A stretch of DNA of 64,000 nucleotides from Campylobacterota bacterium (GCA_030152305.1 JASKOM010000002.1:62001-126000), one strand, 5' to 3'; positions 35,644 to 44,814 are shown, counted from the stretch's first letter. Numbers and translations: made by a program. Notes: generated by a model from the sequence alone, not told the origin.

Positions 35644-36039
35644 ATGATTAATCTTGAAAAACTCAATTTAAAAAAAGGTGAAAATTTAGGTGTATTATTT
35701 GGTGAAAATGCTAGAGAAACTGCCCAAATTTTAAATGACGGTCAAAGAGCAAAAGTATCAACAACACAGTTCAGAAAGTTTTACGATAAAGTTGCCGAAA
35801 TTTTAGATGAAGCTGAAGGTATTAATTTTTCAGATAAATCAAAAGAATTATATGAGTTTAGAACTACTATTTTGCCTCAATTGATTTTACTTAGATCAAG
35901 AGCAAATTATTCAAAAGAACGAAAAGTTGCAACCGAAGAATTAGTTCAATTATTTAAAAATGAAGTTACAAACATCGAAGAATTAAGACATTTTAAACTG
36001 TTCTTAGAATCTGTTGTTGGATATATGCCAAAAAAATAG
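35644..36039 (+). CDS. csm2: Type III-A CRISPR small subunit Csm2 (orphan)
   Basis: A 131-aa all-helical protein that resembles Csm2, the small subunit lining the Csm effector: VSTTQFRKFYDKVAEI, TTILPQLILLRSRANYS and a C-terminal LRHFKLFLESVVGYM. It is followed 9 bp later by csm3, with its own promoter upstream. Cas10 (csm1), csm4, csm5, csm6, cas6, cas1/2 and an array are all absent from the window. Arginine codons are mostly AGA, whereas neighbouring core genes often use CGA, which may hint at transfer. Confidence 0.78.
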   Translation: MINLEKLNLKKGENLGVLFGENARETAQILNDGQRAKVSTTQFRKFYDKVAEILDEAEGINFSDKSKELYEFRTTILPQLILLRSRANYSKERKVATEELVQLFKNEVTNIEELRHFKLFLESVVGYMPKK

Positions 36040-36048
36040 GGAAAAAAA

Positions 36049-36795
36049 ATGAAAATATCAAATTTTAAGTTTGTTTTAACAGCCGAAAGCGGATTGCATA
36101 TTGGCGGTATTGAAGATAGTATGAAAATTGGCGGTATTGATTCTCCAGTTATTAAACGAGAAATAATGCTTGAAACAAGAAAAGTTAAAGAACCTTATAT
36201 TCCAGGAAGTTCTTTAAAAGGTAAAGTAAGATCTCTTCTTGAATTATATTTCGAAGTTTCACCAGATGGATCACCAACAAGTATGAAAACATCAGTTCCA
36301 GAAAATAAAAAAGTTTTCAGAGATATGATTGTTAAATTATTTGGCGAAAGTGCTGGACAAACAAGCGGAGTTATTACAAGAGGTCTATTTAGAGATGGAT
36401 ATATTACTTCTCAATATAGAAAATTAGCTGTTGAAAAACGAATAGAATTATTTGAAGCAAAATATGAAAATGTCATTGACAGAAAAACAGGAACAACAAA
36501 ACAAGGCGGTCTTAGACAAATCGAACGAGTTCCTTCTGGTATAAAATTTGATATCGATATTTCATTAAGATATTTCGAAAATAGTAATGAACAAAAAGAA
36601 TTAATTTCAATGTTGATTCTTGGATTAAAGCTTTTAGAATTAGATGCTCTAGGCGGTAGCGGTTCAAGAGGTTACGGAAAAGTTTCACTTGTTAGCAACA
36701 ATGATGATAAATTTAAATTTGAAAATGTTAAAATCAATTTAAATAATGAAGCTACTGTTCTAAAAGAAATAGAAAATCAATTATCGAACTTCTAA
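36049..36795 (+). CDS. csm3: Type III-A CRISPR backbone/RNase subunit Csm3 (orphan)
   Basis: A 248-aa Cas7-family RAMP protein. SGLHIGG, then IGGIDSPVIK, PYIPGSSLKGKVRSLLE, QIERVPSGIKFD and LDALGGSGSRGYGKV follow the Csm3 order. Asp31 in the GGIDSP loop corresponds to the target-RNA cleaving aspartate of characterised Csm3 proteins, so the active site looks intact. Length is about 30 aa above typical, partly from an insert after IKR. It is the second gene of a two-gene operon with no other csm gene after it. Confidence 0.88.
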   Translation: MKISNFKFVLTAESGLHIGGIEDSMKIGGIDSPVIKREIMLETRKVKEPYIPGSSLKGKVRSLLELYFEVSPDGSPTSMKTSVPENKKVFRDMIVKLFGESAGQTSGVITRGLFRDGYITSQYRKLAVEKRIELFEAKYENVIDRKTGTTKQGGLRQIERVPSGIKFDIDISLRYFENSNEQKELISMLILGLKLLELDALGGSGSRGYGKVSLVSNNDDKFKFENVKINLNNEATVLKEIENQLSNF

Positions 36796-36820
36796 TATTT
36801 ATAATTTAATAGACTAATAT

Positions 36821-36872
36821 TCTCTGTTTCAGTGCGACTAATTAATTTATATAGTAATGTTGCAAACAGAGA
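36821..36872. repeat. Inverted repeat downstream of csm3
   Basis: TCTCTGTTT (36821-36829) and AAACAGAGA (36864-36872) are 9-bp perfect arms 34 nt apart. It may be a terminator or leader structure. No second copy was seen, so it is not an array. Confidence 0.45.
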
Positions 36873-37009
36873 TATGTTAGAAGCTTTTAATATATAAATT
36901 AAACTTGACCCTAAAACATGTTATTTGTAAATTTACAATGTAAAACAAAAATTTAACAATAAGTTTTGTTAAAATAATAATTAAACTTTTGAACTATGGT
37001 GTAAAATAA

Positions 37010-37741
37010 ATGAGACTTGACAAAGAAGTTGGAACTCTTAACAGAGAGATTGTAGCAATAAAAGACAAATGGAAAATTGCTCTTAATATTGACTCAAAAA
37101 AGATAGCTATTGAAAAACTAATCACATTACGAAAATTAAGAGACAATAAAGAAGTATCTGAAAAAATTGAAAGAGCAACAAAAGAAGAAGATTTAAGATT
37201 AAATCAAGTTAATAATAAAAACAATAATAGTGTTTCTTCTTCTTCGGCTTCAGTATCTGTATCTATGTCAAATTTACAAACTAGTCAATCGTTATCACAA
37301 CAAAATCTTATAAATAATAATAGTTTTGCTTCTAATAATCCTAAAGTTTCCGCTCAAAAAGTAACACAAAATCTTAATAATATTCAAACACAACAACAAA
37401 ATGGTGGCTTTGGATCAAAAGACAATCGAGAGTCTTTAAATGAAGAGATAAAAATTAATAATATTGCAAAACAGCAAATTAATAAACAAAATACTGTTAT
37501 TATTGAGCCAATAACAACTATTAATCAATCTGCAACTGTAATTCAAGACAATAATTTAAAATCTTCGATTACATCTAAAAATACAACGAATATTAATCAA
37601 ACCAATCAAGACAATATTAATAAAACTTTAAATAATAGTATTGAATTAAAAGAAACACAGATAGATACTATTCAAAAAGTTTCTGAAGAACCAACACATT
37701 TAACAGTTGCTTGGTTAAAACAGAGAATGAAAGGAAAATAG
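37010..37741 (+). CDS. Low-complexity Q/N/S-rich protein of unknown function
   Basis: A 243-aa protein with no recognised family. Residues 1-65 are charged and helical (LDKEVGTLNREIVAIKDKWK). Residues 66-225 are dominated by Asn, Gln, Ser and Thr (VSSSSASVSVSMSNLQ, for example), and the last 15 residues return to ordinary composition (THLTVAWLKQRMKGK). There is no signal peptide. The composition recalls prion-like or linker regions. A likely -10 (TAAAAT) sits at 36970. It lies between the csm pair and rpsT. Confidence 0.65.
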   Translation: MRLDKEVGTLNREIVAIKDKWKIALNIDSKKIAIEKLITLRKLRDNKEVSEKIERATKEEDLRLNQVNNKNNNSVSSSSASVSVSMSNLQTSQSLSQQNLINNNSFASNNPKVSAQKVTQNLNNIQTQQQNGGFGSKDNRESLNEEIKINNIAKQQINKQNTVIIEPITTINQSATVIQDNNLKSSITSKNTTNINQTNQDNINKTLNNSIELKETQIDTIQKVSEEPTHLTVAWLKQRMKGK

Positions 37742-37763
37742 TATTTATCATATGTTTTCTTGG

Positions 37764-37769
37764 TATAAT
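37764..37769 (+). promoter_or_regulatory. Putative extended -10 promoter of rpsT-prfA
   Basis: TTGGTATAAT: TATAAT with an upstream TGG, 109 nt before the rpsT ATG. Confidence 0.55.
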
Positions 37770-37878
37770 TTTAAGATCAATTAACTAATTATTCGTTTTG
37801 ATAGTCAAATCTTAGTATTCTCAATACAGTTTTTTTCAACTCAAATCAAGATAAATTTTAAATATTAAAGGAATTTTT

Positions 37879-38160
37879 ATGGCAAATCATAAGTCAGCAG
37901 AAAAAAGAGCTAGACAAACTCTTAAAAAAACAGAACGAAACAGATATTATCGAACAAGAGTAAAAAACATCTCTAAAGAACTTCGAGAAGCTGTTGAAAC
38001 AGGCAACAAAGAACTCGCAATTGAAAAACTAAAAGTTGCTAATAATTCTTTTCATTCGTATGTAAGTAAAGGTTTCTTTAAAAAAGAAACAGCTTCACGA
38101 CGAGTTAGTCGTTTAGCTAAACTTGTAAATAAATTAACACCTGTAACAGTATCAGCTTAA
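37879..38160 (+). CDS. rpsT: 30S ribosomal protein S20
   Basis: A 93-aa basic primary 16S rRNA-binding protein. [22 protein letters not shown] is the classic start, and [11 protein letters not shown] is near the end. AAAGGA precedes the ATG by 6 nt. The long leader (about 100 nt) could allow S20 autoregulation, which is known in other bacteria. prfA follows after 12 bp, as in other Campylobacterota. Confidence 0.97.
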   Translation: MANHKSAEKRARQTLKKTERNRYYRTRVKNISKELREAVETGNKELAIEKLKVANNSFHSYVSKGFFKKETASRRVSRLAKLVNKLTPVTVSA

Positions 38161-38172
38161 TCGAATTTTATA

Positions 38173-39237
38173 ATGCTTAGAGAGAGGCTTCAACCATTTA
38201 TTAATCGAGACTTGGAGATCTCCTCTCTTCTTGTCTCTCCTGATATTTTGCATGACATAAAAAAAATGACTCAACTTTCAAAAGAACAGTCAGATATATC
38301 AGACCTTGTTGCAAATGCCAAAGAATATATTCATATTCTCGATTCTATTGAAGAAAATAAAACTTTAATTTTTGATCCTGAACTTGGTGAATTAGCAAAA
38401 GAAGAATTAAAATATTTAGAATCTCGTGAAGACGAATTACAATTAGAAATTAAAAAACTTCTTATTCCAAAAGATCCAAACGACGGTAGAAATGTATTTT
38501 TAGAAATTAGAGCTGGAACAGGTGGAGACGAAGCTGCGATTTTTGTAGGAAATTTACTTGGTGCTTATCTTCGATATATTGATTCAAAAGGTTGGAAAAC
38601 CGAAATTATGTCAATGAGCGAAGGTGAATTTGGTGGTTATCGTGAAGTTGTTGTTCTTGTTAAAGGAGAACGAGTTTATGGTCGTCTTAAATACGAAGGT
38701 GGAACTCATCGAGTTCAACGAGTTCCTGCTACTGAATCTCAAGGACGAATTCATACTTCCGCTATTACAGTTGCTATTATGCCTGAAGCTGATGAGGTAG
38801 AAATCGAATTAAGTCCTAATGATCTTAAAATCGATGTTATGAGAGCTTCAGGAAATGGCGGTCAATCCGTTAATACAACTGATAGTGCTGTTCGAATTAC
38901 TCATATTCCAACTGGAATTGTTGTTATTAATCAAGATGAGAAATCTCAACATAAAAATAAAGATAAAGCTTTAAAAGTTCTTCGTGCCAGAATATTCGAT
39001 ATTAAAATAAGAGAACAAATGGCTCTCGAGCGAGAAAATCGTTCAGCTCAAGTTGGTTCTGGAGATCGAAGTGAGCGAATTAGAACATATAATTATCCAC
39101 AAAATCGAATTACAGATCATCGAATAGGTTTGACTATTTATCGACTGGATGAAATCTTATCTGGCGGTTTATTAGATGATTTAATTGAACCTGCTGATGC
39201 TTATTATCAAGCTGAAGCAATGAAAGCAACTGAATAA
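38173..39237 (+). CDS. prfA: Peptide chain release factor 1
   Basis: A 354-aa class I release factor that terminates at UAA and UAG. The GGQ peptidyl-hydrolysis motif is in [20 protein letters not shown]. The RF1 codon-recognition region includes [20 protein letters not shown]. Full length. A GATGAGGT octamer in it (38791) is read as GAT GAG GTA. Confidence 0.97.
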   Translation: MLRERLQPFINRDLEISSLLVSPDILHDIKKMTQLSKEQSDISDLVANAKEYIHILDSIEENKTLIFDPELGELAKEELKYLESREDELQLEIKKLLIPKDPNDGRNVFLEIRAGTGGDEAAIFVGNLLGAYLRYIDSKGWKTEIMSMSEGEFGGYREVVVLVKGERVYGRLKYEGGTHRVQRVPATESQGRIHTSAITVAIMPEADEVEIELSPNDLKIDVMRASGNGGQSVNTTDSAVRITHIPTGIVVINQDEKSQHKNKDKALKVLRARIFDIKIREQMALERENRSAQVGSGDRSERIRTYNYPQNRITDHRIGLTIYRLDEILSGGLLDDLIEPADAYYQAEAMKATE

Positions 39238-39259
39238 TTAAATTATTCGTATAAATTCT

Positions 39260-39287
39260 ACCGCTTGTTATGTTAAACCAAAGCGGT
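39260..39287 (+). terminator. Possible terminator after prfA
   Basis: ACCGCTT (39260-39266) pairs with AAGCGGT (39281-39287). The T-tract is weak, so it may only attenuate. Confidence 0.4.
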
Positions 39288-39324
39288 TAGTAACTACTTA
39301 ATATTTTCAGAGGGATTTTTTTCT

Positions 39325-39912
39325 ATGGTAACCTTCTTAATAGTTTCTCAAATCGTATTAGCAATAATTGTTACAATTATTGTTCTTTTTCAAAAAAGTT
39401 CAAGTATCGGACTTGGTGCTTATAGTGGCTCGAATGAGTCTATTTTTGGAGCAAAAGGACCAACACCTTTTTTATCAAAAATGACTTTCATATTTGGATT
39501 TTTATTCGTAGTTAATACTATTGCATTAGGTTATATTTATAATAAAGCTCAATCTTCTACTGTTTTAGATTCAGTTTCTATTGTTCCTAAAATCGAAATG
39601 CCTAAAGTTATCATTCCAACTGTTAATGACATTAACACTGTTCTTGAAAATAACATTACAGATTTAAATTCAAATGTTGTTAATTCAACTGTAAATTCTC
39701 AAACAGAAACAGAAACTTTACAAGAAATCAAAAAAGATTTTGAATCTATGGTTCAAATTAAAGTTAATGAACAAGTCGAAGAAATGAAAAAAATAGAAGA
39801 ATCTAAGTCATTAATTATTATTGATAATAACGATACAAATTCTAATAATTTAGAATTAAATACAACTTCAAATATAATAGCTCCTATGGAGTCTAACGAA
39901 ACAACAAAATAG
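39325..39912 (+). CDS. secG: Protein-export membrane protein SecG
   Basis: A 195-aa translocon accessory subunit. The two helices and the loop LFQKSSSIGLGAYSG...FGAKGPTPFLSKMTF are typical. It carries a C-terminal extension of about 110 residues rich in Asn, Thr and Glu, a feature of several Campylobacterota SecG proteins. An AGAGGG ribosome site precedes the ATG. In many relatives frr follows; here a polysaccharide deacetylase does. Confidence 0.92.
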   Translation: MVTFLIVSQIVLAIIVTIIVLFQKSSSIGLGAYSGSNESIFGAKGPTPFLSKMTFIFGFLFVVNTIALGYIYNKAQSSTVLDSVSIVPKIEMPKVIIPTVNDINTVLENNITDLNSNVVNSTVNSQTETETLQEIKKDFESMVQIKVNEQVEEMKKIEESKSLIIIDNNDTNSNNLELNTTSNIIAPMESNETTK

Positions 39913-39921
39913 CCCACAACT

Positions 39922-40860
39922 ATGTTAAAACGGCTTTTTGCTTTCTTATTAACTATTTCCCCTTTTTTATGGGGAGATTCTCACATTTTTGTTCTTCATA
40001 GATTTAATGATGAACGATTTACTTCCACTTCGATTTCAACAAATAAACTTAAAGAACATTTTCAGTATTTAAAAGATAATGGCTATAAAGTCGTTCCTCT
40101 TTCTCAATTAATTGCAAATCGAAATAAAAATAAATTAGTTGCTTTTACGATTGATGATGGTTATAAATCTTTTTATGAACATGGTTTAAAAATATTTAGA
40201 GAATTTGATTATCCATTTACAATTTTTTTATATATCGAAGCAATTGATCGAGGTTATCCTGAATATTTAAATTGGTCGCAAGTAAAATTTATTGCTAAAT
40301 TTGGTGAAATTGCATTGCATTCGTATGCACATTTGCACTTAACACATCTTGATCCTATTTCAATTATGAAAGATACTCAAATGGCAATAGAACGATATAA
40401 AATTAATTTAAAACAAATTCCTCGATATTATTCTTATCCATATGGCGAATATAATTTTGATACAACTGATGTTATTGGAGCTTTTGGTTTTGATGCGATT
40501 TTTCATCAATCAACTGGTTCTATTAATGAAGATTCTGATTTAAACAATTTAAATAGAATCCCATTGCAAAATGCCACTGATTTAAATAAATCATTAAGTT
40601 TAGAATATCTTTATACTAAATGGCTTGAACCACAAAAATATCCCGATGACGGTTTATTAAGAAAAGTTACAGTAAAAATACCATCTGGTGCTGAAGGTGC
40701 TCAAATTTATGTTTCTGGTTTTGGTGTTTGGCAACCAACACGAATTAAAGGAGATATTGCTGTAATCGAATTTAAACAACCTCTTCAATTACAAAAAAAC
40801 TTAACTAGAATATTTGTTAAAGTTAATAATAAAGTCGGAAGCACATTAATCGTAAAATAA
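39922..40860 (+). CDS. Secreted polysaccharide deacetylase (NodB homology domain)
   Basis: A 312-aa exported carbohydrate esterase family 4 protein. The signal peptide ends near FLWGDS. The NodB core includes AFTIDDGYKSF (catalytic and metal-binding Asp pair) and LHSYAHLHLTH (metal His pair); SYPYGEYN follows. A C-terminal beta-rich region (about 230-312) is of unknown type. The probable substrate is a periplasmic or surface N-acetylated polysaccharide or peptidoglycan. It lies 9 bp after secG and 27 bp before fliH. Confidence 0.85.
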   Translation: MLKRLFAFLLTISPFLWGDSHIFVLHRFNDERFTSTSISTNKLKEHFQYLKDNGYKVVPLSQLIANRNKNKLVAFTIDDGYKSFYEHGLKIFREFDYPFTIFLYIEAIDRGYPEYLNWSQVKFIAKFGEIALHSYAHLHLTHLDPISIMKDTQMAIERYKINLKQIPRYYSYPYGEYNFDTTDVIGAFGFDAIFHQSTGSINEDSDLNNLNRIPLQNATDLNKSLSLEYLYTKWLEPQKYPDDGLLRKVTVKIPSGAEGAQIYVSGFGVWQPTRIKGDIAVIEFKQPLQLQKNLTRIFVKVNNKVGSTLIVK

Positions 40861-40887
40861 AAAATATATTTTTATGGAGTTATTTAA

Positions 40888-41721
40888 ATGAGTATTATTC
40901 GCGGTGAAGATAAAAATAAACATTCTATTTCGCCATTTCTTTTCGGCGATCTTGATAAACAACCTTCTATTATCAAACAAAATAATGACGGTTTTCAGCC
41001 TGTAAATTTTTCTCAAAAAAACGGCAATCAATCTCAAACGATTATTCAACCTGTTTCAGCTAATTCTTCATCATCATCAAATTTAAATAAAAGTAGTGAT
41101 GAAGTTGAACGACAAGACAAAATGATGTCGTCTATATTAGAAAAAAGCGATAAGCTTTCTGATGAATTAATAAAAGTTCAAGCAAAGTTAACAACTCAAG
41201 AAGGTTTATTTAGAGATGAAATTAAACGAACCAAAGATGATTCTTATTCAAGAGGAGTCAAAGATGGTGAAACAAAAGCACATACAGAAATTGATAATTT
41301 ATATAAATCTAAATTAAATCAACTTGAGTTGTCGATTAAAAAATTAGATGAACTTTCTAAGAATTTTTCATCGTTATTAGCCAATGCTGAAAAAGAACTT
41401 GTTCAAACTTCTATTGAAATTGCAAAAGAAGTTATTCAAAGTGAATTAGGTTATAACAGTGGAACTGTGGCTATAAATCTTTCACATGCTTTAATTAAAA
41501 AAATAGAAGATGCTGGAGACATAAAAATTCATGTTAATAGCAACGATTACGAAACAGTCCGAATTGGTTTTGCAAATATAAAAAATATTTCGATTATTCC
41601 TGATAGTGCTATTTCTAAAGGTGGAGTTATTATATCTAGTGATATTGGTACAATCGAAGGAAATATCATGGAACGATATCGCAAACTTCGAGGTTCAATT
41701 CTCTCAAAAATAGAAAATTAA
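40888..41721 (+). CDS. fliH: Flagellar export regulator FliH
   Basis: A 277-aa cytoplasmic protein that links the FliI ATPase to the flagellar export gate. The N-terminus has the SPFLFGDL motif region and a low-complexity stretch; a coiled coil runs from about 85 to 170. The C-terminal V-ATPase-E-like domain (ELVQTSIEIAKEVIQSELGY, then SKGGVIISSDIGTIEGNI) is typical. It is separated from fliF by more than 30 kb, whereas the genes cluster in many relatives. Confidence 0.85.
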   Translation: MSIIRGEDKNKHSISPFLFGDLDKQPSIIKQNNDGFQPVNFSQKNGNQSQTIIQPVSANSSSSSNLNKSSDEVERQDKMMSSILEKSDKLSDELIKVQAKLTTQEGLFRDEIKRTKDDSYSRGVKDGETKAHTEIDNLYKSKLNQLELSIKKLDELSKNFSSLLANAEKELVQTSIEIAKEVIQSELGYNSGTVAINLSHALIKKIEDAGDIKIHVNSNDYETVRIGFANIKNISIIPDSAISKGGVIISSDIGTIEGNIMERYRKLRGSILSKIEN

Positions 41722-41738
41722 AATTATTGATCAATCAA

Positions 41739-42386
41739 ATGGGATTTCGTAAAAGTTTTTCATTAATTGAAATCCTATTTGCAATAGTTATTATTTCAAC
41801 AATATTAACTCCTATTCCTGCTTTATTGGGTTCAATCGAAAAAATGGCTCAAGAAACTTTTTATAAAAATGCGATGTTTATTGCTCTCAAAAAAATGATG
41901 CATATTTCAAGTTATCCGTGGGATGATAAAGTATTTGATAATATTGACTCAATCATGAAAATATTAGATACAAATAGTTCCTATTTTATAAGAAAAAGTC
42001 AATCAAGTATAGCTCGAAAATATGGAGAATATCGTGTTTATGACTATGACCCTAAATATGCAACTTATCCAATACCAACAATTCACACGGATAATAATTT
42101 ATCAAGTGTTGATAGTTTTAATAACACATCTGACAATACTTCGAATAACGATTTTAATATTATTTATAATATTTATTATATTGATGATTCAATCTTTGAT
42201 AAAAACGGTAGCAAAATCACAATTTTATTAAATAACACAAAAGAACAAAATGTCTCATCGAATATAAAAATTATTCAAGCTACTGGCAAACAAAATATTT
42301 TAAATAATCCTTATGAATTTAAATTCAAATATTTTTTAACTAATATTGGCGAAGTTGATCTTAAAGGTAAATATATTCCAAATTAA
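41739..42386 (+). CDS. Type IV prepilin-like (pseudopilin) protein
   Basis: A protein of about 215 aa with a prepilin-type N-terminus, GFRKSFSLIEILFAIVIISTILT. The glutamate at mature position 5 is present, but the residue before the cleaved Phe is Ser rather than Gly. The rest is Asn/Ser-rich and unrecognised. The track starts at TTG 41727; ATG 41739 gives a short basic leader and is preferred, though no strong ribosome site is seen. Probably a minor pseudopilin of a type II/IV-like system. Confidence 0.7.
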   Translation: MGFRKSFSLIEILFAIVIISTILTPIPALLGSIEKMAQETFYKNAMFIALKKMMHISSYPWDDKVFDNIDSIMKILDTNSSYFIRKSQSSIARKYGEYRVYDYDPKYATYPIPTIHTDNNLSSVDSFNNTSDNTSNNDFNIIYNIYYIDDSIFDKNGSKITILLNNTKEQNVSSNIKIIQATGKQNILNNPYEFKFKYFLTNIGEVDLKGKYIPN

Positions 42387-42390
42387 ATAT

Positions 42391-42433
42391 TTATTACCTC
42401 ATCACAATTAAACTATAAATGATGAGGTAATAA
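42391..42433. terminator. Bidirectional terminator made of inverted GATGAGGT octamers
   Basis: TTATTACCTCATC (42391-42403) and GATGAGGTAATAA (42421-42433) are 13-bp perfect arms with a 17-nt loop, between the convergent pseudopilin and nhaA genes. It is the second case of the octamer forming a terminator stem. Confidence 0.8.
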
Positions 42434-42451
42434 ATTAATTCAAGATAAAAA

Positions 42452-43750
42452 TTAATAGATATATTTAACTTTTTTATTGCTTAATAAAATTAACGAAATG
42501 CCTATAATTGAAGCAATGAACGAAGCAATAAAAACTCCTAATTTAACAGCATCTATAATTTGTTGATCGTTAGCAAAAGCAAGATGAGTTATAAAAATGG
42601 ACATCGTAAAACCAATTCCGCCTAAAAAACCAACTGCAAAAACTTCAAACCAAGTTATGCTATCAGGTTTTTTAATAATATTTAATTTAGCACTTAAATA
42701 AGTTAATCCAAAAATACCGATCGGTTTGCCAATAATTAAGCCAAAAATAACACCAAGAACAATTGATAAATTTGCTCCGCCCATTGTTGAAAAATTAATT
42801 AAAACACCAGCATTTGAAAAAGCAAACAGAGGCATAATTACAAAGGCATTTAAGTCATATAAATTATGTTCTAATTTTAAAAGTGGATTTTGGACCTTGT
42901 CGTAACCTTGTTTAATAGTTTCAAGCGACTCGATTTGATTACGGTTTAAAACAGGAATCGGATCAATATTTTTCTCAAAAATATCAATAGCTTCTTTTGA
43001 ATTTTTTACGAAATTAATTTCATCAAGTTTTGATTTTATCGGAATTGCAAAAGCCAAAAGAACTCCAGAAATTGTCGCATGAATACCAATGGCATGAATA
43101 AATATCCATAGAGCGATGCCTAAAATAATATACGGTAAAACTGATTTAACACCTTTAATATTTAATAACCAAATTGCCAAATAAGTTAAACCAGCAGGAA
43201 TAAAATATTCGAAATTAATTTGAGATGTATAAGCAACGGCAACGACGATAATTGCTCCTAAGTCATCAACAACAGCAAGAGCAACAAGAAAAATTTTAAT
43301 CGCTGGATTAACTCGTTTTCCTAATAACATTAAAATGCCAAGAGCAAAAGCGATATCTGTTGCCATTGGAATTCCAAAACCCATTGGATTATTTTGGTTA
43401 AAAGCGATATAAATTAAAGCGGGAATGAGCATTCCACCGATTGCTCCAACAATTGGAAATGAAGCCTGTTTGATTGTCGATAATTCACCGATTAAAATCT
43501 CTTTTTTAATTTCAAGACCGACCATTAAAAAAAATAGACTCATTAAGGCATCATCGATCCAATAAGTTAAAGTCATCGAAATTGATAATTCGCCAAAAGT
43601 TATACCAAGTGGTGTGTTCCATAATTTAAAATAAAAATCTGAAAATTGGGAAGAATTAGAAATAATAACAGCAAGAACAGTTGATAAAAATAAAACTATT
43701 CCAGCTATTGCCTCTTTTGATATAAATTGTTGAATAGAATTCTTTGACAA
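42452..43750 (-). CDS. nhaA: Na+/H+ antiporter NhaA
   Basis: Inner-membrane sodium/proton exchanger for pH and sodium homeostasis. The 432-aa protein has about 12 helices; ALAVVDDLGAIIVVA holds the two essential Asp residues, and MATDIAFALGILMLLG and GFLGGIGFTMSIFI flank the core. The central loop (KSKLDEINF... to LKLEHNLYD) is longer than in E. coli, as in other Campylobacterota. The start is TTG 43750 with TAGGAG 7 nt upstream. Confidence 0.95.
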   Translation of the reverse strand: MSKNSIQQFISKEAIAGIVLFLSTVLAVIISNSSQFSDFYFKLWNTPLGITFGELSISMTLTYWIDDALMSLFFLMVGLEIKKEILIGELSTIKQASFPIVGAIGGMLIPALIYIAFNQNNPMGFGIPMATDIAFALGILMLLGKRVNPAIKIFLVALAVVDDLGAIIVVAVAYTSQINFEYFIPAGLTYLAIWLLNIKGVKSVLPYIILGIALWIFIHAIGIHATISGVLLAFAIPIKSKLDEINFVKNSKEAIDIFEKNIDPIPVLNRNQIESLETIKQGYDKVQNPLLKLEHNLYDLNAFVIMPLFAFSNAGVLINFSTMGGANLSIVLGVIFGLIIGKPIGIFGLTYLSAKLNIIKKPDSITWFEVFAVGFLGGIGFTMSIFITHLAFANDQQIIDAVKLGVFIASFIASIIGISLILLSNKKVKYIY

Positions 43751-43830
43751 GAATAACTCCTAAAAATAAAATATAGAAAATAATATCAAAATTAAAATAA
43801 TTCGCAAAATAATAAAATGATTCAAATCGT

Positions 43831-43836
43831 TATAAT
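43831..43836 (+). promoter_or_regulatory. Putative -10 element for the 43867 operon
   Basis: TATAAT 30 nt before the ATG at 43867, with TTCGGAGA as the ribosome site. Confidence 0.5.
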
Positions 43837-43866
43837 TTCAAAAAATAAAATAAATTCGGAGATACA

Positions 43867-44253
43867 ATGGAACAAAAAATTGCCCTTGGAAAATATCCTA
43901 TCTATTCACATGAAATAAGCAAAACTAATTGCAAATTTTCTTCAGCAAATCAAATAATCGAATATTTTAAAACTCAAATCGAAAATAATCAAATGGCTTC
44001 GTTTATTGGTATTTTTGATCATTATTCACATACAAAAAAAGTTGGCGGAGCAAGTGCAATTCCAAGTAATATTATCGATATAAAAAATATAGTTTTTTGT
44101 TTTGGATCACAAGTTCCAAATGTTGATATTATCGCAGTTAGACCACGATCAATCGGTGTTACAGAACTAACAAATTCTTTTGTAATTAATTTTCTTGAAG
44201 CACCAGGAGCAATGCCAAATAGCATCATGACTGGATGGGTTAAAGGTATTTAA
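43867..44253 (+). CDS. Conserved-looking hypothetical protein
   Basis: A 128-aa soluble protein that I cannot place with confidence. It has motifs that look conserved (SFIGIFDHYSHTKKVGG, then VFCFGSQVP, AVRPRSIGV and LEAPGAMPN), a single cysteine and no signal peptide. It is the first of two genes with a good promoter and a shared terminator, 6 bp before the 44260 HTH protein. Confidence 0.65.
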   Translation: MEQKIALGKYPIYSHEISKTNCKFSSANQIIEYFKTQIENNQMASFIGIFDHYSHTKKVGGASAIPSNIIDIKNIVFCFGSQVPNVDIIAVRPRSIGVTELTNSFVINFLEAPGAMPNSIMTGWVKGI

Positions 44254-44259
44254 TTTTTT

Positions 44260-44814
44260 ATGGCTACGGAACTTCTGTCTGTAAAAAAATATGCTGAACA
44301 AAAAGGCTTAAATACTGGAAGTGTCTATAAAAAAATTAAAAAAGGTCTTTTAAAATCTAAAATTGAGAACGGCAAAATATATATTATGAACTTAGACGAA
44401 GAAAATAAAATATCTGAAGCTGAAATTATAAATACTATTTCTCTTGAATTAGATGAATTTGATGCAATGAAAAAACGAATTTCTGAACTTGAGACTTTAA
44501 CAAAATATCTTGATTCAATAGTTTCGGAAAATCGAGAATTGCGAGAAGAAAATAAAGAACTTCGAAAACTGAATTCAATGATTCAAACGAATATTTCTAA
44601 TGTTAATAAATTAGAATATAAAAGCGAATCAGAAAGTTCTGACAAAAAATTATCAATTTATTTAGAAGAAAAAGGCTATGTTTCAAAAGATCGAAATAAA
44701 ATTTTGGGTTCAGCAAGAACAAAAATAAGCGATCGATTTGACGAACGATTTATCGAAAAAAACGGTGATATTTATATAAATATTCACAAATTCGATTATA
44801 GCGATCTATTTTAA
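44260..44814 (+). CDS. HTH/coiled-coil protein of unknown function (DUF3972-like)
   Basis: A 184-aa protein with a MerR-like or excisionase-like N-terminal helix-turn-helix (LLSVKKYAEQKGLNTGSVYKKIKKGLLKSKIENGKIYI). A coiled coil follows at about 65-115 (ISELETLTKYLDSIVSENRELREENKELRKL), then a C-terminal segment with YLEEKGYVSKDRNKILGSARTKI. The layout recalls the DUF3972 proteins of Campylobacterota, but this is a weak match. It ends at a clear terminator. Confidence 0.6.
   Translation: MATELLSVKKYAEQKGLNTGSVYKKIKKGLLKSKIENGKIYIMNLDEENKISEAEIINTISLELDEFDAMKKRISELETLTKYLDSIVSENRELREENKELRKLNSMIQTNISNVNKLEYKSESESSDKKLSIYLEEKGYVSKDRNKILGSARTKISDRFDERFIEKNGDIYINIHKFDYSDLF

Noticed and set aside
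36796-37009. Possible CRISPR repeat next to csm3 (GTTTCAGTGCGACT...GCAAAC)
   Set aside because: Only one copy with inverted ends is present; there is no second repeat or spacer, so it is not an array.
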